Assembly: GCA_031359215.1 (NCBI GenBank)
Contig: JANMAA010000071.1
Coordinates: forward strand, 1 to 64,000
Direction of reading: 5' to 3'
Length of the DNA: 64,000 bases
Origin: GCA-002050365 sp031359215
GTDB taxonomy: Bacteria; Acidobacteriota; Blastocatellia; Pyrinomonadales; Pyrinomonadaceae
Shown here: piece by piece, positions 1-7,930 of the stretch
How the letters are laid out: each line of letters starts with the position of its first letter
Numbering within the stretch: the first letter of the stretch is position 1
The notes under the pieces: generated by a model
Told to the model about the DNA's origin: nothing
Database searches by the model: none
What the model saw: the letters and a program-made list of their open reading frames with translations, nothing else
Position numbers and translations under genes: made by a program

Positions 1-68
1 TCAGGAAAGAAATCTTTGATATGATTCCATTGATTATCAGTTAAATCGGTTGGATATATTTTGTTCAC
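1..68 (-). CDS. IS5-family transposase, N-terminal fragment (runs off the window)
   Basis: Reading leftward from a GTG at 68, the minus strand encodes VNKIYPTDLTDNQWNHIKDF followed by FP. This is the characteristic N-terminus of IS5-family transposases, whose usual form is YPTDLTDxQWxxIxPLLP. Only about 22 codons are present, so the catalytic DDE residues are outside the window. The frame is open upstream of the GTG and a TTG at about 83 is an alternative start. Whether the transposase is intact cannot be judged here. Confidence 0.75.
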   Translation of the reverse strand, partial: MNKIYPTDLTDNQWNHIKDFFP

Positions 69-135
69 AACTAATTTATTCAAACTGATTGGCTGATAGT
101 CAAATCTCCTTTGTTTCGAGTTTTAAAACAGCTTC
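1..135 (-). mobile_element. Right end of an IS5-family insertion sequence
   Basis: The first 135 bases are the terminal part of an insertion sequence whose body lies left of the window. The minus strand encodes the start of an IS5-type transposase. The outer end at 120-135 reads GAAGCTGTTTTAAAAC on the minus strand and is followed by TAA (136-138), which fits the TNA target duplications of IS5-family elements. The same terminus occurs in slightly altered form at both ends of the MITE at 48397-48640. Mannanase homology resumes right after the boundary, so the element interrupts that gene. The boundary is inferred from these coincidences; the other end and the second target copy are not visible. 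Confidence 0.75.
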
Positions 136-1046
136 TAAGTAATAATTGGGAATGGAGCGGCGGTTTTCAGCAATATTTAATCTGGAACGGTAAAGTTCCC
201 GAAGATCAAAAAACGAGAAAATTGACTTGGGATGAACAGCGCGATATTGTTTCCAAGTTTTACACCTGCGAACCTTGCAAGAAAAGCTATAACAAACAGG
301 TCAATTTGATTTTGAACCGGACAAATAAATACAACCGGAAAAAATATATTGACGAACCGTCAATAATGGCTTGGGAACTCGCCAATGAACCGCGTCCGAT
401 GCGTCCCGTCGCTAATGATGCTTACAAAAAATGGATCGCCGATGTAGCGGCGATGATCAAAGCGAAAGACAAAAATCATCTCGTCTGCATCGGTCACGAA
501 GGATTTATGGGAACGGAAAGTCTGCCGCTGTTTGAAGAAATCCACGCCGATAAAAATATCGATTATGTAACGATTCACGTCTGGGCGAAAAATTGGGGCT
601 GGTTTCAGAGCGACAAAGTGGCGGAAGGATTTCCTAACGTCATCGAAAGAGCCACGAGTTATATCGATCAACATCTGTTGATTGCCAAAAAATTAGACAA
701 ACCGATGGTCATTGAAGAATTCGGTCTGCCAAGAAATGAACAGTCGTTCGACATCAAATCTTCGACATCTTTACGGGATCAATAGTTCAGCACAATTTTC
801 TCCAAACTTGCCGACAGCGCAAAAACAAACGGCTATCTCGCCGGAGCCGCTTTTTGGGCATTCGGCGGAACTTCGCGCCCGATTAAAGATCAGATTTTCT
901 GGAAAAAAGGCGATGAATATATGGGCGATCCGCCGATGGAAGAACAAGGATTAAACACAGTTTTCGACAGCGACATTAGCACATGGAAAATTATCAACAC
1001 TTACAGCCAATCTTTAGTCGCCGCCAAACCTTCTAAAACAGAGTAA
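136..1046 (+). pseudogene. GH5 family endo-beta-mannanase, 5' end replaced by IS, in-frame TAG
   Basis: This is the C-terminal two thirds of a glycoside hydrolase family 5 enzyme, most like GH5 mannan endo-1,4-beta-mannosidases. The motif NNWEWSGG comes first, then WELANEPRP with the catalytic acid/base Glu, HVWAKNWGW, and IEEFGLPR with the nucleophile Glu. After LRDQ a TAG (783-785) interrupts the frame. The same frame then continues with FSTIFSKLADS, GYLAGAAFWAFGG and DPPMEEQGLNTVFDSD to the real stop at 1044-1046. The residue lost is probably Tyr, since family members usually read YRDxYY here, which is one base from TAG. The N-terminal third and signal peptide are missing because an IS5-type element ends at about 135. 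With two independent lesions the gene is most likely dead, unless the TAG is a sequencing error and the IS is recent. Confidence 0.82.
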
Positions 1047-1106
1047 CAAAGTTGACTTTTAACCACTGACTTTGGCTTGTGGTTAAAAATCATTCACAAC
1101 AAGTGC

Positions 1107-2084
1107 CTAATTGATTCCCATCTTTTCATAAACATTTTTCAAGGTTACGCTCGCCACTTCTTTTGCTTTTTCTGCGCCGTTTTTGAGAATTTTGTTTAAT
1201 TCTATATCATCGTATTCCTTGATTTTTTCCTGAAACGGTTTGAGAAATTCGATAACGGCTTCGGCGGTTTCGGTTTTGAAATGTCCGTAGCCTTTGCCTT
1301 CAAAATTCGCTTCGCATTGTTCCGGCGTTTTATTAGTCATTAATTGATAAATCGTCAGTAGATTGTTGATTGCCGGACGCGATTCGTCAAATTTTATCTC
1401 CGTTCCCGAATCGGTTACGGCTTTCTTGAATTTTTTTAGAATCGTATCCGCATCGTCAAGCAAAAATATCGCACCGTTAGCGTTTTCGTCCGATTTCGAC
1501 ATCTTTTTAGTTGGTTCTTGAAGCGACAAAATATTCGCGCCGACAGGTGGAATATATGGTTCGGGGACGACAAAAGTTTCGCCGAAATCGCGGTTAAATC
1601 TTTCCGCTAAATCGCGTGAAAGTTCGAGATGCTGTTTTTGGTCTTTGCCGACCGGGACGAGATTGGTTTGATAAAGCAAAATATCGGAAGCCATCAACAC
1701 CGGATATGTAAAAAGCCCGACTCCGGCGCGTTCGGCGTTGCCTTTGCCTTTGTCTTTGAATTGCGTCATTCGTTCAAGTTCGCCCATTCGTGCGATGCAC
1801 GACAAAACCCAAGTAAGTTCGGCGTGTTCGCTGACATTGGACTGAATAAAAATCGTCGAAGTTTCAGGATTGACTCCGGCGGCAAGATAAATCCGCGCCA
1901 GATCAAGTGTTTTTTGCCGCAAAACCGCCGGATTCTGCGGCAGAGTTATCGCGTGCAGATTGACGATACAATAAAAACTCTCATATTCGTCCTGAAGCGC
2001 AACCCAATTTTTGAGCGCACCGAGATAATTGCCGATGTGCAGTTCACCTGTCGGCTGTGCGCCGCTAAAGATGCGTTTTTTCAT
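1107..2084 (-). CDS. trpS: Tryptophanyl-tRNA synthetase
   Basis: Class I aminoacyl-tRNA synthetase that charges tRNA-Trp in the cytoplasm. The 325-residue length is normal for bacterial TrpS. The ATP-binding signature is HIGN at residues 16-19 (PTGELHIGNYLGALKNW) and the second signature is KMSKS at 194-198. ASDILLYQ and VPVGKDQKQHLELSRDLAERFN, both typical of TrpS, lie between them. The start ATG at 2084 is only a few bases downstream of the stop of the M50 protease gene, so the two are probably co-transcribed. It converges on the mannanase remnant. Confidence 0.97.
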   Translation of the reverse strand: MKKRIFSGAQPTGELHIGNYLGALKNWVALQDEYESFYCIVNLHAITLPQNPAVLRQKTLDLARIYLAAGVNPETSTIFIQSNVSEHAELTWVLSCIARMGELERMTQFKDKGKGNAERAGVGLFTYPVLMASDILLYQTNLVPVGKDQKQHLELSRDLAERFNRDFGETFVVPEPYIPPVGANILSLQEPTKKMSKSDENANGAIFLLDDADTILKKFKKAVTDSGTEIKFDESRPAINNLLTIYQLMTNKTPEQCEANFEGKGYGHFKTETAEAVIEFLKPFQEKIKEYDDIELNKILKNGAEKAKEVASVTLKNVYEKMGIN

Positions 2085-2087
2085 AGA

Positions 2088-2783
2088 TTAAAAAAATGGT
2101 GTGAACAGTAGATATTCAACTAATCGGTAAACGGGACGCATCACAAATCCGATAACTCCCATATAAAGCAAAGCCATCAAAATCAAAAATCCGTATTGTT
2201 CGAGCATCGCTAAAATCGGTTGTGCGCTTTCAGGCAAAAATGTGCCGAGAACTTTGCTTCCGTCAAGCGGCGGAAACGGCAAAAGATTAAAAACAGCTAA
2301 TGAAACATTAAGAAAAATCAAGTTTTGCAAAAAAATGGTAATCGGTTTGATAAAGCCGCTATCAATGTTTTCAGCGTTAATCACACCGTAACCGAGCAAA
2401 GATTTGAAAATCACGAAACCGATCACGGCGAGAATAAGATTTGCCAAAATTCCGGCAATTGAAACCATCACGTTTGCCAGCTTATAATTCGTCCATTTGC
2501 GCGGATTAACCGGCGTTGGCTTTCCCCAACCGATAAGCGGAATAGAAGCTAATCCGCCACCGATAGCACCGAAAACAAAAGCGACAATCGGAATCAGAAG
2601 CGTTCCAATCGGGTCGGTGTGTTTGACCGGATTGAGCGTTACGCGTCCTAACATAAACGCCGTATCGTCACCGAATTTATACGACATCCACGCGTGTCCC
2701 GCTTCGTGCACCGAAATTGCCAACAGCAAAACGACCATAAAAATTATTAAATGACTGACCAATTCCGCGATGTTTATGTCCAT
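2088..2783 (-). CDS. Site-2 protease family protein (M50 zinc metallopeptidase)
   Basis: Integral membrane metalloprotease of the M50/S2P class, 231 residues, with several hydrophobic segments. The zinc-binding HEAGH is at residues 26-30 inside the first membrane segment. The third zinc ligand is in NLLPFPPLDGS (Asp near 174), the classic second S2P signature. This is a short version without PDZ or CBS domains, of the kind often found beside trpS and scpAB in Gram-positive bacteria and Acidobacteria. The substrate is unknown. It lies directly upstream of trpS with 3 bases between them, so they probably form one transcription unit. Confidence 0.9.
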   Translation of the reverse strand: MDINIAELVSHLIIFMVVLLLAISVHEAGHAWMSYKFGDDTAFMLGRVTLNPVKHTDPIGTLLIPIVAFVFGAIGGGLASIPLIGWGKPTPVNPRKWTNYKLANVMVSIAGILANLILAVIGFVIFKSLLGYGVINAENIDSGFIKPITIFLQNLIFLNVSLAVFNLLPFPPLDGSKVLGTFLPESAQPILAMLEQYGFLILMALLYMGVIGFVMRPVYRLVEYLLFTPFF

Positions 2784-2938
2784 ATTTTACTTAAATCTCC
2801 AATCTGCCTAATTTTGTAAGTTACAACTTATTAGAGGCAAAAACTTACAGATTTGTTGTTTTTACAATTGAATTGTGCCATTCTTTTAGCTAAATAGTAA
2901 ATCGGGAAATTGTAAATCGGAATTCAAAAATCTGAAAT

Positions 2939-4150
2939 ATGAAAAATTATATAGTTTGCATTGCCAGTGAGTTCAAAGGCAACGAGTTTTTTGAGGAATG
3001 CCACGACGCAGGTTGGCACGTTACGCTGGTTACGCGCGAAAGATTGCTTGATTCGCCTTGGTCTTGGACGAGTTTGAGCGAAGTAAAAACCGTTTCCGGT
3101 CAAGCGACAACCGAAGATTATATTCGCACTGTCGTCAATCTCGCCGGACTGCATCCGATTCATAGGGTTGTCGGAATTGATGAATTTGACGTTTTAACTG
3201 CTGCCAAAGCACGCGAACATTTGCAAATCGAAGGTATGAGCAATTCGCACGCTTTGCGTTTCCGCGACAAGTTGCGGATGCGAAATCTTGCCTGTGAAAT
3301 CGGTATGCCGTGTCCTGATTATGTCGGCGCGTTTAATCCTGATGAAATAAATGCTTATTTGGACAAAGTTCCCGCGCCGTGGATTATCAAACCGCGCACG
3401 GAAGTTTCGGCATTCGGCATTCGTAAATGCGAAACAAAGGAGCAGGTTTGGGAGACTTTGGGCGAACTCGATGCGCGAAACACCTGGCGCGATCATCCAT
3501 CGCAATTTCTTATCGAACGGTTTATCGAAGGCAAAGTTTTTCACGTTGATTCGGTTGTCGAAAACAGCAAAGTTTTGGCTTGCGGCGTGAGCGAATACGG
3601 CGTTACGCCACTCAAAGTTTCGCACCAAGGCGGCGTTTTCACGACCTCGATTGTTTCTTATAAATCGAAAGAACGCAAAAAATTGGAAAAATTAAACCAA
3701 AAACTTTTGAAAGGATTTGAACATAATCGAGGTGTTGCACACGCCGAATTTTTGCAGTCGGCGGAAACCGGCGAATTTTATCTTTTGGAAGTTGCCTGTC
3801 GCGTCGGCGGCGCATATATCGCTAATGTTTTGGAACAGGCGTGCGGCTTCAGCCTGTGGCGCGAATGGGCAAAATTAACTATCGCAACGAAAGAACATCC
3901 ATACAAACCACCGAAAATCCGCAAAGAGTATGCGGGCATTACGCTGGCTTTGGCAAAAGAAGATCAACCCGACACATCGCATTATACGGATGAAGAAATC
4001 GTCTATCGCGTCAGTAAACCAAAGCACGTCGGACTTATTTTCCATTCGCCGAAAAGTGAACGAATCAGCGAATTATTGGAAATTTATACGGAAAGAATTT
4101 CACACGATTTTCTCGCCGTCGCACCTGTTAAAGAAAGATACGATGATTAG
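2939..4150 (+). CDS. ATP-grasp domain-containing protein
   Basis: A 403-residue protein with the ATP-grasp fold: an N-terminal Rossmann-like part (residues 1-90), a central ATP-binding part containing PWIIKPRTEVSAFGIRKC and QFLIERFIEGKVFHVDSVV, and a C-terminal part with HAEFLQSAETGEFYLLEVACRVGG, which supplies the Mg-binding Glu residues. Such enzymes ligate a carboxylate to an amine or thiol using ATP. The specific substrate cannot be read from the sequence. The 3' end overlaps the start of the downstream phosphoesterase gene by 8 bases, so the two are translationally linked and may act in one pathway. Confidence 0.85.
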   Translation: MKNYIVCIASEFKGNEFFEECHDAGWHVTLVTRERLLDSPWSWTSLSEVKTVSGQATTEDYIRTVVNLAGLHPIHRVVGIDEFDVLTAAKAREHLQIEGMSNSHALRFRDKLRMRNLACEIGMPCPDYVGAFNPDEINAYLDKVPAPWIIKPRTEVSAFGIRKCETKEQVWETLGELDARNTWRDHPSQFLIERFIEGKVFHVDSVVENSKVLACGVSEYGVTPLKVSHQGGVFTTSIVSYKSKERKKLEKLNQKLLKGFEHNRGVAHAEFLQSAETGEFYLLEVACRVGGAYIANVLEQACGFSLWREWAKLTIATKEHPYKPPKIRKEYAGITLALAKEDQPDTSHYTDEEIVYRVSKPKHVGLIFHSPKSERISELLEIYTERISHDFLAVAPVKERYDD

Positions 4151-5342
4151 CGATAAAAGCTCTCCCGAAATTTTAGTTCATGATTTAAATAAATATTTCC
4201 CCGAATTGCTCAAATTTGAATCAATCGAAGAAACGGAAAAATCCGCCGTTTATCAAAAAATCAAACCCGAAGTCGAACGCATCTTAAATGCCGTCGTGCA
4301 GGAAAAATTTTCCGACGAAAATCCCAAATCCCGAATTCCAAATCCCAAATCCGTTTCCGCAGTTGCTTGGAACATCGAGCGTGGAAATATTTTTGACGGA
4401 ATCGTTGACGCGCTGAGAAATAACGAGCGATTAAAAGACAAAGATTTATATTTGCTGACCGAACTGGACTACGGAATGGCGCGAAGCAGGAATCGTTTTG
4501 TGGCGCAAGAGTTGGCGAAAGAATTAAAGTTAAACTACGTTTTTGCACCCGTTTACATTGCGTTACAAAAGGGAAGCGGCGTTGAAGAATTTGCGGAAGG
4601 CGAAAATACGGTTTCGATTCACGGACTTGCGATGTTTTCAAAATACCCGTTGAAAAATGTTCGGGCGGTTGATCTGCCGAACGGTAAAGATAAAATGTGG
4701 GGCAAGGAAAAACGGCTCGGATATTTACGCGCCCTCGTTGCCGACATCGAACATCCGGCGGGCGATTTTCGTGCTGTGACGATTCATCTCGACGCACATT
4801 CTTCGCGCAAACATCGGCACTTGCAGATGAAAATTATTCTCGATGCGCTTGATAAATTACCGAAATTGCCGACAATTCTCGGTGGCGATTGGAACACGAC
4901 TACCTACAACGCGCAAAGCGCAAATCACGCGATTGCCGGATATTTTTGGCGCGTAATGTTGGGCGTAAAAAACGTCGTCACAAATCATCTGCCGCATCCC
5001 GACCGGCATTTTGAAAAAGAACTTTTTAGCGAAATCGAAAAGCGTGGTTTTGAATATAAAAAGTTTAATGAACACGGCGCGGGAACGCTGCACTACGACA
5101 TCGAAAGTATCGAAAAAAATACTAATCTGCGTGATTGGGTTCCCGCATGGTGTTTCCCGTTTATCTTTTGGGCGGCAAAACGTGTTGGCGGAAGAGTTTC
5201 CGGCAGACTCGATTGGTTTGCCGGAAAAGACATCGAAATCAAAGGAAAACCGCAGACCATCGGTAACTTGATTGACAAAGATAATACTCCGCTTTCCGAC
5301 CACGACGCTATCGCTTTGGACTTTGTGCTGCTGAAAAGTTAG
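4143..5342 (+). CDS. Endonuclease/exonuclease/phosphatase family protein
   Basis: A 399-residue member of the EEP metallophosphoesterase fold. AWNIERG near residue 79 and LLTELDYG give the metal-binding Asn and Glu. VTIHLDAHSS, ILGGDWNTTT and the C-terminal LSDHDAIALDF give the catalytic His and Asp residues. The family includes nucleases and phosphodiesterases, so the substrate is open. I chose the ATG at 4143, which overlaps the ATP-grasp gene by 8 bases, because the longer frame upstream only shadows that gene. Residues about 59-72 (NPKSRIPNPKS) are encoded by a heptanucleotide tract (4319-4352) that looks like an in-frame insertion. Confidence 0.85.
   Translation: MISDKSSPEILVHDLNKYFPELLKFESIEETEKSAVYQKIKPEVERILNAVVQEKFSDENPKSRIPNPKSVSAVAWNIERGNIFDGIVDALRNNERLKDKDLYLLTELDYGMARSRNRFVAQELAKELKLNYVFAPVYIALQKGSGVEEFAEGENTVSIHGLAMFSKYPLKNVRAVDLPNGKDKMWGKEKRLGYLRALVADIEHPAGDFRAVTIHLDAHSSRKHRHLQMKIILDALDKLPKLPTILGGDWNTTTYNAQSANHAIAGYFWRVMLGVKNVVTNHLPHPDRHFEKELFSEIEKRGFEYKKFNEHGAGTLHYDIESIEKNTNLRDWVPAWCFPFIFWAAKRVGGRVSGRLDWFAGKDIEIKGKPQTIGNLIDKDNTPLSDHDAIALDFVLLKS
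4319..4352. repeat. Heptanucleotide repeat inside the phosphoesterase gene
   Basis: Tandem copies of a 7-base unit close to AATCCCA, about four and a half units with one variant. In frame it encodes a peptide of the NPKSxIxNPKS type. The same peptide is encoded by repeat tracts in the aminotransferase and DUF512 genes of this window. Confidence 0.7.
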
Positions 5343-5372
5343 AATCAAAAGAATCAATTTCCGATTTCAAAG

Positions 5373-5408
5373 AACTTTGGACATTGGACTTTAGACTTTA
5401 GACTTGGA
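5373..5408. repeat. Intergenic heptanucleotide repeat
   Basis: Degenerate 7-base units (GGACTTT, AGACTTT) lie between the phosphoesterase gene and the next small gene. They end at the ribosome binding site of that gene. Confidence 0.6.
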
Positions 5409-5419
5409 GAATAAAAAAG

Positions 5420-5674
5420 ATGTCAGAAGTAGCTTTTTGTCAGACAATGAGTTTTAATGCCGAAAATTTTCAATACGAAACCGTCAATCACGAAAACGGC
5501 AACGCGACGATGATCAAATTTCAGGTGGATGAAAAACTCTACAGCCCGGGCGATGTCGTCGTGGTTTTGGACGGAGATGAGATAGTTTTTCACGGTGTTT
5601 TAGGAAAAATCGATAACGGCGAGGCTTACGCCTACGACCCGAAAGATTCACTTCTTCCCGCCACGGTTCAATGA
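5420..5674 (+). CDS. Hypothetical small protein (84 aa)
   Basis: I do not recognise this 84-residue protein. The ATG follows GGAG at 5406-5409 with good spacing. The protein is acidic, has no membrane segment, and its middle part (KLYSPGDVVVVLDGDEIVFHG) looks like a small beta-barrel or SH3-like strand pattern. It follows the phosphoesterase gene on the same strand after 77 bases. A bidirectional hairpin terminator ends the unit at about 5804. Confidence 0.65.
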   Translation: MSEVAFCQTMSFNAENFQYETVNHENGNATMIKFQVDEKLYSPGDVVVVLDGDEIVFHGVLGKIDNGEAYAYDPKDSLLPATVQ

Positions 5675-5764
5675 GTTTGTCGAATAAATTTATACTTGAT
5701 CCGATTTTTTCAAATATCTGCAACAGATCAGGTTGATTTTGGAAGATACAGGTTCTAAACAAAT

Positions 5765-5804
5765 AAAAACGCCGTCCTTCTTAGCAAAAGAAATCGGCGT
5801 TTTT
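5765..5804. terminator. Bidirectional rho-independent terminator
   Basis: Perfect 10-bp stem AAAAACGCCG / CGGCGTTTTT with a 20-base loop that itself can pair partly. It gives a U-run on both strands. It lies between the convergent small gene (plus) and the rhodanese gene (minus). Confidence 0.85.
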
Positions 5805-5834
5805 ATAATTGAATAAAAGATTAATTAGACAATG

Positions 5835-6326
5835 TTACTGAGCCTCATCCATCGGATAGCCGGCATTTTTCCAAGCCGCCGTTCCGCCGAGCAAAGCGTG
5901 TGCATTTGTATAACCTTTTTCTTTTAATTTTTGTACCAAACTGGCACTTGTGTGTTCGCTTGGTCAGGAACAGTAGGCAATGACTTTTTTGTCTTTCGGA
6001 ATTTCTTTATAGCGCGTTTCGACGGCATCTAGCGGGATATTGATCGCACCTTTGATGTGCTCAACTTTATAAGCGGAATCAGGACGGGTATCAACAAATA
6101 TAGCCGCTTTTTTATCGAAATCCATTTTCGCCTCTTCCAAACTGATTCGCGGCGCGTCGTCCATCATCGGCGGCACTGATTCCGGCGCAGTATTGGCGGG
6201 TGTTACAGTAACTGCGGGAATTTGGTTTACAACTTCAGAATTGCTCGCCACCGATGCTTTTTGACAAGCGGTGAAAAGTGCAATTGCAAAAAGCGCAATT
6301 ACTAAAATAGTAGAATTATATCGCAT
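5835..6326 (-). CDS. Rhodanese-like lipoprotein with in-frame TGA (possible selenoprotein)
   Basis: Secreted rhodanese-domain protein. The start is the ATG at 6326, preceded by a strong GGAGGT. The N-terminus MRYNSTILVIALFAIALFTAC is a lipoprotein signal with an LFTAC lipobox. A linker follows, then the rhodanese domain: FVDTRPDSAYKVEHIKGAINIPLDA, VIAYCS, then TGA (5964-5966), then PSEHTSASLVQKLKEKGY, HALLGGTAAWKNAGYPMDEAQ and TAA. The frame is intact on both sides of the TGA. The TGA is codon 121, directly after YCS, where rhodaneses of this subtype are expected to read YCSC, so selenocysteine is chemically sensible. Pairing between 5964-5958 and 5941-5935 (7 bp, one G-U) just after the TGA could be a SECIS-like stem, but its loop is not classical. 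The alternative is a nonsense mutation or sequencing error giving a 120-residue truncated product. Confidence 0.7.
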
Positions 6327-6419
6327 TTTTACCTCCAAATTAATTACTCCTGAAACAGTTGATCGTAAGCCGTTATTCAAAATACTACCGATTTACGATT
6401 AACTGTTTTATGATTTTCT

Positions 6420-7817
6420 TTAGCTATTATCTATTGTCGGCTGTCCATTGGCAACCTCTGTGGGATATTTTCCATTCCAGCAGGCGACACACGCCGAATT
6501 TTCTTCAAACCCGATCGCTTCGAGCATCCCCTTCATCGAAAGATAGCCGAGCGAGTCGGCTTCGATATAGCGGCAAACTTCCCTGACCGACATTTGGGCG
6601 GCAATTAAATCTGCTTTGCGCGGCGTATCGACACCGTAATAGCAAGGTGAAACCGTCGGCGGACAGCTAATTCGCATATGCACTTCGCGCGCTCCGGCAT
6701 CACGCACCAGTTCGACTATTTTTTTTTATGTCGTCCCACGCACAATCGAATCGTCAACCAACACGACGCGCCTTCCTTCTATCAGATCACGAATCGGGTT
6801 GAGTTTCAGTCTCACACCAAAAGAGCGAATCGATTGTGAAGGTTCGATAAATGTGCGTCCGACGTAATGATTACGGATGATTGCCTGTCGGTAATTGATT
6901 CCCGACTGCCGCGCATAACCGATTGCCGCCGCCACGCCCGAATCCGGCACCGGCACTACCAGATCAGCCTCTACCGGATGTTCGATGGCTAATTGTTTTC
7001 CCATCTGATGGCGTGATTGATTAACCGATTTACCAAAAATCAGCGAATCGGGACGCGAAAAATAAACGTGTTCAAATGTGCAGACCGAGCGCGGTTTTTC
7101 TTCAAACGGAAAAAATGAATGCAATCCGTTTTTATCAATAACAAGCATTTCTCCGGCTTCGATTTCGCGGATATATTCCGCATCAATCAAGTCGAAGGCG
7201 CAGGTTTCCGACCCGACAACCCAGGCATCTTTTAGTTTTCCCAATACGATCGGACGAAAACCACGCGGATCGCGCACGGCAATCAAAGAATTCGGCGTTA
7301 AAAAAAGAAGCGAAAATGCGCCTTCGGTTTCTTTCAAGACTTTAGCAACAGCCTCGATTATGTCTTTCGCTTCAGTCCGGGCGATTGAATGGAGAATCGT
7401 TTCAGTATCGGATGTCGAAGAAAAAATCGCACCCGCTTTTTCCAGTTCGGAGCGTTTCTGATTGGCAAACGGCAAATTCCCGTTGTGGCAAACGGCGATC
7501 TTTCCGTGCTGACAAGTTACCGAAAAAGGTTGAACCTCTTTGATCGTGTTTTTTCCTGCCGTTGAATAGCGCGTATGTCCGATTGCGCTGGTGCCTTTCA
7601 AATTTTTTAAAGCATCTTTGTCTAAAACATCGGCGACAAGTCCCATCGAGCGAAATTGATATAGTTCCGTGCCGTCCGATGAAACGATTCCGCAGGCTTC
7701 TTGTCCGCGATGTTGCAGCGCAAAAAGTCCGAGTTGGGTTAATGTCGAGGCTTCGGCGTGACCGAAGATACCGAAAATTCCGCACTCTTCTTTAAATTTG
7801 TCGAGAATGAAGTCCAT
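6420..7817 (-). pseudogene. purF: Amidophosphoribosyltransferase PurF, interrupted by an in-frame TAA
   Basis: First committed enzyme of purine synthesis (PRPP plus glutamine to phosphoribosylamine). Residues 1-11 are a short propeptide. Cys12 in EECGIFGIFGH is the glutaminase nucleophile. STAGKNT, CHNGNLP and SSTSDTETIL belong to the class II glutaminase domain, and VVLVDDSIVRGTT is the PRPP-binding loop. Codon 364, directly after RGTT, is TAA, followed in the same frame by KKIVELVRDAGAREVHMRIS, SPCYYGVDTP, ADSLGYLSMKGML and the stop at 6420-6422. Homologues have Ser at the interrupted codon (TCA to TAA is one base) and the stop abuts a run of A. Total length (465 codons) is normal. Because purF is normally needed for purine autonomy, a sequence error is at least as likely as true inactivation. 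Confidence 0.85.
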
Positions 7818-7930
7818 TGAATATATTTTGACACAAAGTTGGGAGAAAAGAATAGCGCAAAAAATTCAACTCGCCTGAATCTATAATGAAAAGGCTTTTA
7901 TTGAATTCAATCTGCATTTTGCGGAAAATT

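Noticed and set aside
3930..4142. Longer start for the phosphoesterase gene
   Set aside because: The upstream part of the frame is a shadow of the ATP-grasp gene; ATG 4143 gives the family-like N-terminus and a typical 8-base overlap.
6715..6735. Frameshift at the A9 run in purF
   Set aside because: Conserved residues on both sides of the run are in the same frame, so the defect is a substitution giving TAA and not an indel.
783..7000. A recoded genetic code explaining the three in-frame stops
   Set aside because: TAA, TAG and TGA all serve as ordinary terminators of intact genes throughout the window, and the three interrupted genes carry three different stops.
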